From Bacteroidaceae bacterium (GTDB lineage Bacteria; Bacteroidota; Bacteroidia; Bacteroidales; Bacteroidaceae), in the NCBI GenBank assembly GCA_900768625.1, contig CAAGDO010000285.1:1-16186 (forward strand): a DNA stretch of 16,186 bases, written 5' to 3'. The position numbers and the translations under genes were made by a program. The notes beneath the pieces are model-generated. The model had not been told where the DNA came from. It made no database searches and was given only the letters and a program-made list of their open reading frames with translations. Below, one piece after another: positions 5,791 to 14,400 of the stretch; within the stretch, counting starts at the first letter, position 1, and the number at the start of each line of letters is the position of its first letter.

Positions 5791-7071
5791 ATGATTCGAG
5801 AATTTTGGGCAAAGAATTATCTTTCCATACGTGACAAGCAGGGACTCAGCTTTGTGGCTAAAGGTCCTGCTTCGGAGTTGGTGGTTGAGGTTTCCAAAGG
5901 CGTTTACCTCTACAAGTTGGGCATACTTTATGGCTCCAATGCGTCGGGAAAATCCAATATGCTTCGTGCGTTGAATGCGATTTTCAAGATATTGGTTTCT
6001 CCAAAGTCTGATGCGAAGGAGCAAATCAAGGAATATCTTCCTTTTGCTCTGTCGAAGGGTGAGCCCTCTGAAATGCATGTATCGTTCTATGTGCATGGCA
6101 TAAGGTATGACTACGATGTAAAGTTCAACGAAAAGCATATCATCAGTGAGTTTTTGAACTATTATCCCAATGGTTCAAAGGCGCTTTTTTATGAGCGTAC
6201 GTTCGTTGGCGAGAATATTCAGGCAGACATCAGATTTGGTTCCAGTCTCAAATTGCTTGCCAAGACGCAGGACAGCATTCGTGAGAACACATTGAACAAT
6301 CATAGCGTTTTGGCCGTTTGCAGGAAAGCCGCATTGAAGGAGGATATCGAACCGTTCGCCATACTTCACAGTTGCATCATGAATAAATTCCATGAAGTGG
6401 ATGGTGATGCGGAAAAAGGCGTTGTGGATATTCTTGTTGAGGCTTATCACGATAACAGGAAACGTAAGTTTTTCACGCAGATGCTGCGAAAGGCGGATTT
6501 GAACATCATGGAATATCGTCCAGTGGTGGAAGATCGTTTTCTTCCGCAAGATTACCGTGAGCGTATATCCCAAGCGAACATTCCAGACAACATGAAAGAC
6601 GTGTTGCTGAAACCGGCCAATGATTCCATTTCGTTTTTGAATCATTCCGAACATGGTGATTTTGAGGTATCTATGGAACTCCAATCAAAGGGAACGCAGA
6701 AGTATATTCGCATATTGAATGCCTTATACGATATGATAACCTCAAATCATGTGTACTATCTCGATGAATTGGGCGAAGACCTGCACTATGATCTGCTCTT
6801 CTACTATCTGAATGCGTTTATCTTCAATTCCGACAAGTCACAGCTGATTCTCACGAGTCAGGAAACCACGTTACTGTCGCAGGACTTGATTAATGAGAAT
6901 CGAGGGGTGGTATGGTTTGTGGAGAAGAACCATGATACGGCTTCGTCCGAATATGCGCGAGGTGATTCTTTCGGTTTGCATAAGAATCTGTCGCTCTATA
7001 ATTCCTATCGAACAGGCCGATTAGGGGCAAAACCTGAATTGGGAAGTATATTCATTGACTTGGAGGAATAG
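5791..7071 (+). CDS. AAA-family ATPase, RloA/AbiLi-like (putative phage defence)
   Basis: A 426-residue protein of the AAA_15/AAA_21 type, related to the ABC/SMC-like ATPases of OLD-family systems. It opens with MIREFWAKNYLSIRD, the typical first strand ('f.v.NF.Si.d') of this group. Walker A is GSNASGKS (48-55). A degenerate ABC signature, SKGTQ (299-303), lies 22 residues before Walker B, LDELGEDLH (324-332, with D325 and E326); LILTSQE (about 352) fits the switch/H-loop region, with Gln where His is common. Such ATPases probably sense an invader and control a partner nuclease. The partner here begins 4 bases downstream. The pair matches RloA-RloB and lactococcal AbiLi-AbiLii in layout; the defence role is inferred from those. 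It is AT-richer than holB and lies between direct repeats, which suggests horizontal gain. Confidence 0.88.
   Translation: MIREFWAKNYLSIRDKQGLSFVAKGPASELVVEVSKGVYLYKLGILYGSNASGKSNMLRALNAIFKILVSPKSDAKEQIKEYLPFALSKGEPSEMHVSFYVHGIRYDYDVKFNEKHIISEFLNYYPNGSKALFYERTFVGENIQADIRFGSSLKLLAKTQDSIRENTLNNHSVLAVCRKAALKEDIEPFAILHSCIMNKFHEVDGDAEKGVVDILVEAYHDNRKRKFFTQMLRKADLNIMEYRPVVEDRFLPQDYRERISQANIPDNMKDVLLKPANDSISFLNHSEHGDFEVSMELQSKGTQKYIRILNALYDMITSNHVYYLDELGEDLHYDLLFYYLNAFIFNSDKSQLILTSQETTLLSQDLINENRGVVWFVEKNHDTASSEYARGDSFGLHKNLSLYNSYRTGRLGAKPELGSIFIDLEE
7062..7066 (+). promoter_or_regulatory. Shine-Dalgarno site deciding the RloB-like start
   Basis: GGAGG at 7062-7066 lies 9 bases before the ATG at 7076, inside the last codons of the ATPase gene. 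It favours the ATG at 7076 over an in-frame ATG at 7055 that overlaps the ATPase gene. The position would couple translation of the two proteins. Such a strong site is uncommon in Bacteroidota, but GAGGAA is also part of the ATPase reading frame. Confidence 0.45.
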
Positions 7072-7075
7072 CATT

Positions 7076-7690
7076 ATGGGAAAGCTGAAACATTCTGTAC
7101 TTATTTTGGGTGAGGGACCCACGGAGTTTTATTATTTCAACTCATTGCGTGATGTGGTCAAAGGATTGACTATCAGACCAGATTACCCCAAGCACACGAG
7201 TATGAGGGAACTGGAAGAAAAAATAGAGGGAGGTATTGCCGATGGGTATGACCGAATCTTCTGCGTCATAGATATGGACACGAAGGATGAAGAACCCGAA
7301 CGTTGTCAATATGCACGTATGAAGAAGAAATATGCGAAACCAATCAATAAACCTAAGAAGGGCATTTATTGTGAAGTGCGTTTTTTTGAAACGCATCGTT
7401 GCACAGAGCTTTTCTTCCTTTACTATTTTCGTTACACGGCGCGTATGTACAATGACCAGCTCGCGCTTCTTGAAGATTTGAACAAAAAGTGTGGGTATGA
7501 GAAAACCATTGATTTTTTCCGTAAGAGCAAAGGTTTGCATTCCTATTTTGAAAAACAGGGCGGTAAACTTGATGCGGCTATCAACAATGCCAAACATTCA
7601 ATGAGTGAGAAACTCTCCGATGGAAGAACATACACCTATTCAGAACTTGGTGAGATGATTGATGAATTGAAGGGCTTGATATCGAATTGA
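7076..7690 (+). CDS. RloB/AbiLii-like Toprim-type protein (putative phage defence)
   Basis: A 204-residue protein. The N-terminus has VLILGEGPTEFYYFNSL (8-24), whose GEGxTE is the RloB form of the acidic Toprim motif (E13 and E17). VIDMDTKD (64-71) supplies the DxD (D66, D68). FFETHRCTELFFLYYF (103-118) stands where RloB proteins have SNPCFExWxLLHF, but it is clearly diverged. The Toprim fold suggests a metal-dependent nuclease; activity is not shown. The RloB family includes AbiLii, which is required for AbiL phage resistance in Lactococcus. The gene starts 4 bases after the ATPase stop. Its last two codons (AAT TGA) are in the right-hand direct repeat, so the C-terminus may be trimmed compared with relatives. 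DUF4435 (the AriB partner of PARIS) is a related alternative, but the GEGxTE motif favours RloB. Confidence 0.8.
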   Translation: MGKLKHSVLILGEGPTEFYYFNSLRDVVKGLTIRPDYPKHTSMRELEEKIEGGIADGYDRIFCVIDMDTKDEEPERCQYARMKKKYAKPINKPKKGIYCEVRFFETHRCTELFFLYYFRYTARMYNDQLALLEDLNKKCGYEKTIDFFRKSKGLHSYFEKQGGKLDAAINNAKHSMSEKLSDGRTYTYSELGEMIDELKGLISN

Positions 7691-7772
7691 CGAAACAATC
7701 CCCGTGAATTCTTGGACGGACAAACAGAAACGCATGATTGCCGTGTCGTCTGGCTGTTCATTTTGGCTTCGC
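7685..7772 (+). repeat. Right 88-bp direct repeat flanking the cassette
   Basis: This copy matches 5579-5666 at 86 of 88 bases. It begins with AATTGA, whose TGA is the stop codon of the RloB-like gene. Past its end the sequence continues into the second arm of a hairpin that reaches 7821. Recombination between the two copies would remove exactly 2,106 bases, that is, both defence-type genes and their promoter. Confidence 0.85.
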
Positions 7773-7821
7773 CTGAGGAAAAGGTGGCGCAGCAGGATGA
7801 ATGGCAGGATGACACGGCAAT
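7737..7821. terminator. Long hairpin between convergent genes
   Basis: ATTGCCGTGTCGTC (7737-7750) pairs with GATGACACGGCAAT (7808-7821) at 13 of 14 positions. Inner segments pair imperfectly (CTGTTCAT with ATGAATGG, and CGCC with GGTG/GGCG near the tip). The RloB-like gene and the second CHAT gene end on either side and point towards each other, so this hairpin is well placed as a shared transcription terminator. No T-run was seen. It probably represents the full form of the dispersed repeat whose left part is duplicated at 5579. Confidence 0.5.
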
Positions 7822-7841
7822 TATATGTTCGCTTCAAACGG

Positions 7842-10835
7842 TTAGAGGCAGTCGAGGAGGATGAAGGACGTCCAGTCGGCGGGGTTCGTGAATCCCGCTT
7901 CGCGGAGCGCACGTTGGGCGTTGACCAGAGCTTCGCGTTTTGATTGGCGGCGCACGATGAGGTTGCGGTAGAAATCGGCCATGAGATGGGCCGTGGCGCG
8001 GTCGTCCACTTTGCGCAGACTCATCAGCAAAGTGTGGACCCCGGCATTCTTGAAGCCGCGCTGCAGGCCGAACACACCGTCCGTTCCCAGTTTTCCAAGC
8101 CCCGTCTCGCAGGCAGAAAGCGTCACGAGTTCGCAATGGCGGAGGTCCATTCCGGCCACTTCGGCTGCTGTGAGCAGAGCCGTCGTGTCGACGTTGGCGC
8201 CCGCAAAGGCAAGTGAACTACGCTGCATGGATTCCGCGTCGGATTGTCCCTTGGACGTGAGGCAGAGACCGTGGGTGGCAATGTGGATAACGTCCACTTT
8301 CGAGCCTGAGAGCGCTTCGAAGGCGCGTTTGCTGGCCTCGGTGTCAATGAAGGGCGCCACGTTTTTTATGCGTCCCTTGCGCATCACCTGACCGATCTGC
8401 TCCACTTCCTGACGTGTGTGGGCGAGGTCAGAGAAGAGGAACGTGCCATCGTCGTCGGTCACCACATCGCGCAGTCTTCCCACGGCCTGCTGCGCATGGG
8501 CGGTGAAGGTACCGCCGAGGTTATAGTTGATGTCGCCGAAGAGGGCCGCACTGGCGAACTGATGGGCTGGACGTTTGAGGCAGATTTCCTTGGTCGATGA
8601 CAGGCGGTAGACCTCCTTCTGTTCAGAGAGCGGACGCCCATTATAGGGCAGATATTCAATGCCGATGTGGGCCAGTGTTCCGTCGGGCGAGAAGAAGACC
8701 CGTCGTGCACCGTCCATCCAGTGGGCGAGCTTTCCCCACAACGGATTGTCCGTGCGGCTGAAAAGCTGCGAATCCGCCTGCATGGCCTTCATGTCGGCCA
8801 GCGAACCGATGATCTGCACATCGGGCCGTTGCATATCAGGCGTGAGAATGAGGGCTGCCATCTTTTTGTCCTCATCGAGGGGTAAATCCCCCAATACGAG
8901 GAATTCCACAGCCACGTCGCCCGTCTGGAGTGCCTGCTTCACCTGTTGCCAATCGATCGAAAGATAATCCGTGAAGTCGGAGAATTCCGCACAGCCCTTG
9001 TAGAGGTTGAGGAGCAACGCCTGATTCTGATGCGTCAGTTCGACGATGCGTTGCAGGTCCTCCTCGCTCGAAGCTGTCTGGCGGAGACGGGCGATGGTGG
9101 CCTCGTTGCGGCGCGCTTCGGCATAGGCCTCCGTGAGAGAAGCATCGCCCTTGGCAGCCAGCACTTTGGAAAACTCGATGGACGAATTCAGCAGGATACC
9201 CTTCGAGAGCAGGGCCGCATCGTAGGTCGCTGCAGCCATCTGGGAACGAAGGGCGGAGGTGGAATCGGAAAGGGTGAGGAGCACGTCCTTTATCTGCTGC
9301 ATCGAGGTGTGTTCCCCGCTCCATGTCGCCATGCGTTCGTTGGCACTTTGCAGACGGAAGGAGGTGCGGAGTCCCGCACGCAGTTCCTTCATGTATTCCT
9401 CGAAACGGGGCACGGCATCGCCATAGTCCTGCTTCAGGGAGTAGCAACCTGCCAGTGTCGAAAGGCTGTGGGCATAGCTCAGTTGACCCAGATACTTCTT
9501 TGTGCTGGAAAGGTTGCTGAGCGTTTCGTTGATGATGCGGTCGAGTGTTGCCATACGTTCGGCCTCAGTGCGTTCCTTGAGCGCATCGTCGCGAAGGTCT
9601 GCGGGTACGGGACGGTGGGCATAAATGTAGCAGTTGCGGAGCGAAAGTTCTGCATTGTTGCGTTCCTGCAATTTGTTGAGTTTCTCAAAGAGGGCTATAG
9701 CCTCGCGATGGTGGACGATGGATTCATCATAGTCTCCGTTGAATTTCTCGGCTATACCCAGTCGCAGCATGGCTTTGGCGTAGTTCGTGGAGTCGGCGGG
9801 TAGATGGGCTGCGTAGTAGGCTACAGAGGCGGCATAGCACACCTTTGCCTTTTGATGCTGGCGTTGACCGCTGTAGGCATTTCCCATGTCGTAGAGACAT
9901 GTGGCCTTGTTCTTTTCGTTTTTAGCCGAAGGGTGGGCAGCATAGAAATCAGTCACTTGACGGTAGCAGTTGATGGCCTCTTCATAATGTTTGCCGATGA
10001 AATAGTAGAGTCCTGCCTGATACATCAAGTTGGTGGGCCTCTCGTCGTCTTTGCCATAAATTCGGCGCGAGAGTTGCGAGGCAGTGCTCATGTATTCGGC
10101 TGCCGAACCATATTCTTTGGTTTGATAGAGCAGATGGGCATATTGCTGCGTCACTGTGGCCCGCAAGGTGTCGGACATGGTCATACTCAGAGCCTTGAGG
10201 AAGAAGTCCTTCGCTTCGGCAGTCTGTCCGTGGGCAGCATAGTATTGCGCTTTGTTGACCATGCAAGGGGCATCGTTGCAAGGCTTCTTGAGTTCGTTTT
10301 CGTTGTGTTCCTCCATGAGGGCCATGATGCGCTCCATCTGCTTCAGGTCGTTGGCCTCGGAATATACAGCGGAGAGTGCATTGAGCAGGTATTCATACGG
10401 CTGGCTGAACTTCTCCACCCTTCCGAGGGCTTTTTCCCATACCCTTGCCGCTTCCTGTTTCTTTCCGTCGCAGTAGAGGAAACGTCCGTAGTTGAGCGTA
10501 TAGAGTCCCCAGTTGGGATGGGGCGGGTTGAGGCTGTCGCAGAGTTCCATGACACGGCGTTGCAGCCTGATGGCCTCATCATAGTTCTTCTCCATTTCGA
10601 AGGAGAGTGCATAGTTGTTGAGCGAAGTGATGTAGTCGGCATGGTGTTCGCCGAAGAGCTGCCGTCGCATGTCGACAGCCCGTTTGGTCAAGGCGCGTCC
10701 TTCAGCAATGCGTCCACTGTTGAAGTATTCGCGGCCCTGGGTGTGGAGCCGTTGGGCCTCTTCAGCAGTCTGCGCCGTCAGCGGAAAGGACATGGCAGAG
10801 GCCAGAAGAAGGGAAAGAAGGCGGGTGGTGCTCAT
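7842..10835 (-). CDS. Exported TPR-CHAT domain protease-like protein (paralog B)
   Basis: A 997-residue protein. Residues 1-21 form a signal peptide (SLLLASAMSFPLTAQ). Helical TPR-like repeats follow from about 25 to 560, for example EAQRLHTQGREYFNSGRIAEG and NNYALSFEMEKNYDEAI. The C-terminal third is a CHAT domain, a caspase-like cysteine peptidase: HIATHG gives the catalytic His855 and LSACETG the Cys909. The segment SLRKVDD (939-945) has Arg941 where most CHAT domains have Trp (SLWxVDD). CHAT-TPR proteins can act as regulated proteases, but the signal peptide places this one in the periplasm or on the envelope; no substrate is evident. An in-frame extension to 10934 would put 33 residues before the signal peptide and is rejected. 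It is GC-rich, unlike its three upstream neighbours, and stands 102 bases after the small YD protein gene. Confidence 0.85.
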   Translation of the reverse strand: MSTTRLLSLLLASAMSFPLTAQTAEEAQRLHTQGREYFNSGRIAEGRALTKRAVDMRRQLFGEHHADYITSLNNYALSFEMEKNYDEAIRLQRRVMELCDSLNPPHPNWGLYTLNYGRFLYCDGKKQEAARVWEKALGRVEKFSQPYEYLLNALSAVYSEANDLKQMERIMALMEEHNENELKKPCNDAPCMVNKAQYYAAHGQTAEAKDFFLKALSMTMSDTLRATVTQQYAHLLYQTKEYGSAAEYMSTASQLSRRIYGKDDERPTNLMYQAGLYYFIGKHYEEAINCYRQVTDFYAAHPSAKNEKNKATCLYDMGNAYSGQRQHQKAKVCYAASVAYYAAHLPADSTNYAKAMLRLGIAEKFNGDYDESIVHHREAIALFEKLNKLQERNNAELSLRNCYIYAHRPVPADLRDDALKERTEAERMATLDRIINETLSNLSSTKKYLGQLSYAHSLSTLAGCYSLKQDYGDAVPRFEEYMKELRAGLRTSFRLQSANERMATWSGEHTSMQQIKDVLLTLSDSTSALRSQMAAATYDAALLSKGILLNSSIEFSKVLAAKGDASLTEAYAEARRNEATIARLRQTASSEEDLQRIVELTHQNQALLLNLYKGCAEFSDFTDYLSIDWQQVKQALQTGDVAVEFLVLGDLPLDEDKKMAALILTPDMQRPDVQIIGSLADMKAMQADSQLFSRTDNPLWGKLAHWMDGARRVFFSPDGTLAHIGIEYLPYNGRPLSEQKEVYRLSSTKEICLKRPAHQFASAALFGDINYNLGGTFTAHAQQAVGRLRDVVTDDDGTFLFSDLAHTRQEVEQIGQVMRKGRIKNVAPFIDTEASKRAFEALSGSKVDVIHIATHGLCLTSKGQSDAESMQRSSLAFAGANVDTTALLTAAEVAGMDLRHCELVTLSACETGLGKLGTDGVFGLQRGFKNAGVHTLLMSLRKVDDRATAHLMADFYRNLIVRRQSKREALVNAQRALREAGFTNPADWTSFILLDCL

Positions 10836-10937
10836 GATGATTGGGGTTTGGGGGAAGGATATTCTTTGAACTGTTAAAGGGAAGAATGTTGTGTGATGAA
10901 GGACTGTAAGAAGACAATTGCTGTTATAAAGCATACA
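10836..10937 (-). other. Gap before the second CHAT gene
   Basis: These 102 bases separate the small YD-motif gene from the second CHAT gene. I saw no exact TAnnTTTG box on the minus strand and no hairpin of note. It is therefore unresolved whether the second CHAT gene shares a transcript with the cluster or has its own promoter. Confidence 0.4.
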
Positions 10938-11471
10938 TTACCAGTAGGCTATAGTGCGTTGGTCGAGGAGGGAATGCTCGTCAATCGTGCGTGTTCGTTC
11001 AATCCAATTGCCTCGATAGTCAAATCGGTAGTTGCTGAATGTGGCGATAATACTTTGGGTTTCACCATCGCACATGATTGTGTTTGTTTCCGATTCGGGC
11101 CAAATGTTGTTGCCGTAGGTGTATTCTGTTTGCATGTAGCCACCTTTCATGAAAAACTTTTTTCTTGTTACGCGGTTTTGTGCGTCGTAGGTGATTTGCA
11201 ATTGCGCAGTATGTCCCATTATGGTGCATTCGCATTGCTCTAAAAGATTCTTGTCGTTATAGCAGATTTTGCTTATGTCCTTTGGCACAAGTTTTCCGTC
11301 TTTAGTGAATTCTGTGGTGCTCAGAATGACATTATTCTCGCAATAGGTGATGATTCGTGCAGGACAATTAAGCCCCTCGTTTCTGTAATCGAGAAAGTGT
11401 TGAGCTGTAGCAGGAATTGCGGTTATGAGCACAATCCCTAGGATAATGATTCTTTTGATTCTATGCATCAT
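10938..11471 (-). CDS. Small exported protein with YD/MORN-like motifs, unknown function
   Basis: A 177-residue protein that I do not recognise as a named family. It begins with a signal peptide (RIIILGIVLITAIPATAQ, cleavage after about residue 23). The mature part is beta-rich. It has short repeated phrases of the type YDAQNRVTRK, YTYGNN and FDYRGNWIERT, as in RHS/YD-repeat and YwqK-like proteins. Four cysteines are present in the mature part before residue 120. It is placed between two CHAT protease genes, 17 bases after the first, and could be a partner, inhibitor or substrate; this is inference from position only. Two adjacent ATGs (11471, 11468) are possible starts; a longer reading to 11516 overlaps the CHAT gene and is unlikely. 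Its base use is AT-rich, like the two genes upstream. Confidence 0.7.
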   Translation of the reverse strand: MMHRIKRIIILGIVLITAIPATAQHFLDYRNEGLNCPARIITYCENNVILSTTEFTKDGKLVPKDISKICYNDKNLLEQCECTIMGHTAQLQITYDAQNRVTRKKFFMKGGYMQTEYTYGNNIWPESETNTIMCDGETQSIIATFSNYRFDYRGNWIERTRTIDEHSLLDQRTIAYW

Positions 11472-11488
11472 TGATGTGGAATGGAGTG

Positions 11489-14400
11489 TTAGTCTATAGC
11501 AAAGAACGCCGCCCAAAAATAGGGGTCTGGGTGCAGTCTTCTGATTTCTGCTTGCGCCTTTTCAAGAGCTTGGCGAGGAGGTAGCCCATTGGTTATCTCT
11601 CGATAGAGTTTTTGCATGAGTAGTGGCGTGATATTGTCTGGCACTTCCCAAAGAGTGGCGATAATTGTTCCAGCATGAGCCAGTTTCAATGCTCGTAAAA
11701 TTCCGAAATCCTCTCCATTGCGAGAATCAAAGCGTGCCATGCCTGTTTCGCAAGCGGAAAGAACGACCAATTGACATCCTGTCAAGTCGATATTTGAAAT
11801 CTCATATGATGTGAGGATACCGTCCTCTATTTGATCAGACAAGTGATTGCCATACCAAGCGTTGTGTGAACCAGCCATCAGTAATCCTGTGAAAAGCATG
11901 GCGCGTTGACGCTCGCTGGCTTCAGTGCCCATTATTTCAAGAACGGAGCGATGCTGAGCTTGGTCGGTATTGGTTGATAACCAGAATCCATGGGTCGCAA
12001 AATGCAGGATCTTCGGTGCCTTTCCGCTAAGTGCTTTGACGGATTCCTCATTAGCTTGCTTTGCTGTTAAGAGACTGACTTCGAAATTTCCTTTCTTAAG
12101 AATGTCTGCAATGTCCGTAGCCTCTTGAAGAGCTCCAGGAAGTTCGCTGACAATTGCTCCTCGTTTATTGCAATGGGTTGACAAAGAGCGTTGTACGGAG
12201 AGTGTCTGCGGGTTAGGACGGGCGTAAGAAGCGGATGCACTCTGCATATCTTCAATGCTTTCATCGTAGGCAACCCCACCATATACGACAGCATTTCCTT
12301 TTCTGATTCCAGCACGTTGCTTGATTTTGCTGATTTCAGCTGTCGATGAAGTTCGGATAATATCGTAGCGATCAGATAATCGATGGTGACCGTCGCTCAT
12401 GGCCATGAAGTTTATTCTTCTGATGCTATATGTTGGAGTGTAGTATATGTGGCGAATATTTCCTAGCAATGGTTCGATTTTTCTCCAAAGGCGATTGTAT
12501 AATAATGTATCTTCCGCAGCATATAGATGGTTGATAAGGGAAATGTCTGTATGGATGACATCCATAAATAGACTGTCAATCGCTTGCCCATGGCATAAGT
12601 CGACAAAGATTGGACCAGCATCGTCTTTCCTGAGCACCAAAGCTGCATATCTGAAGTCGTTTTGTTTGTACAAAGATTTGGGTATGATCATAAATTCTAC
12701 AGCAGCTTCATCCGTATCAAGCATGTTTTGTACGTCCTTCCATTTGACTGCATTGTGAATGCCAAGCTCTTGCATGCTTCCTGCGTAAAGGGCATTGTCG
12801 TAAGCTGATTGGCATATGGCAACATGGTCGTTCATCGCCCCTAATGCAAAATTGTTGATATTCGTCAAATTTTCTGTAGCTATAGCCCATGTATTGTCTT
12901 TTTCGAAATCTGTCAATGTGGAGAGTTTCGATTGAATATCATTATGCATCAGCTTGTTGTAGCGAGTGAGGTATTCACAGGCGCTTTCGGAGTGCAAGGA
13001 TGATTCTGCTTGTATAAGAACATGAAGAGCATCGATTTGCTGACTGGCGTTGGTTGTATGATTCATCGTGGTGAGCATGAGTTCTGCTGCTTCTTCCCAT
13101 TCATGATCTCGAAGATGCAGAAATGCTAGTCTGTAACGTAGAGTATGCCACGAATTGTCGTCTTTCCCATATTTTGTTATTGTCCTCTGAAGAAGATCTT
13201 TTGCTGTTTTATAGTAGCCCATGGACATGTATTGGGAGGCAAATTCTGCAAGATAACTTTGGAAATCGCTGTTGTCGGAGAAATTACTTCCGATGTTGTT
13301 TTCTATGAAGTTATTCAATTCATCGAGAATGATTTTAGCATAAGCGGGGCGTCCTGAGTTTACAAGATTAGAGGATAGTTCAGACAAACAACGTAGATAA
13401 AGCATACTTTTGTCTTCTACTTGTTCGAATTTTTGCTTGGCAGTAATCAAGTGTTTGCAAGCGTTGTAAGGATCGTTGGCTGCACTGCATACTTCCCCAG
13501 AAAGCATATCGATGGTTCTAGTAGCCGATGTGCCTTCTTGAGGAAATAATTGCATGATTTGGTGTTCCGCTTCGGATAATACCCCTCTGGCTCTCTCGAT
13601 GTGATTGCAATTGATTAATGCATGGATATAGCAACTCAAACAACTATTATAGGCTTGTATCCCAAGTACCCTGAAATCTTCTGATTCTTGGGTTATCCTT
13701 TCCCACATTCCTTTATAAGCTATTTCCTGCTGATGGAAATCGGTGATGTCAGCGAAAGCCATAAAGTATGATACGAAGCTTTTGGGGGTCATCTCAGAGC
13801 AGTCATTGTTGAAACTTGTGTCGTTTGACTTAGGATTGGATTCTACGGGAGTGGTGGTTGGTGCTTCTTGTAAGGTGGAATGAAAAATGCTTATCATTTG
13901 TTCAAGCATTGATCGAAATTGTGAATCCATATTATCCACGTATGGCATCAAAGATTCTATTTCTTGAATATTGTTTTTGATTGCTTGCATGTCAGATTGA
14001 CCGACAAGTATGCTAGTTTTCGAAGCGAGAACCCTTAAGTAACTTTCTGTTCTTTCTCCGTATTTCTCTTTTACTCCTTGTTGAAGCGTTTGGATTAATG
14101 ATAGTGAGCTGTTGTGATGCCCAGCCTTTTCGAGTTCCACAATCAGCGTGCTCAAATTGTTTGCAAATGAATCATATTCGTCCGTCTGACGATAGTATTT
14201 ATCAGCTATCGTGCTATGGGTTGCAGCCTGTTCCATAAATTTGATGGCTTCATTCCAATTGTTTTCTGATATGGAAATTTTCGCCACTGCCAGCGAAGCA
14301 GAGAATTTCATAGCATCCAACACGGTCGAATCACCCGAATGGCTAGAAATGTTATCAAGAAATTTCTGCAAATTCGATTTGGCAGCTTCTGGCCTGTTGT

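Noticed and set aside
5791..7690. PARIS system (AriA/AriB)
   Set aside because: The layout is similar, but the second protein has the GEGxTE motif of RloB and no evident DUF4435 features; AbiL/RloAB fits better. A profile search would settle it.
8946..10877. Two long plus-strand frames opposite the second CHAT gene
   Set aside because: They arise from GC-rich codons of the minus-strand gene; no domain, no promoter, no sensible start.
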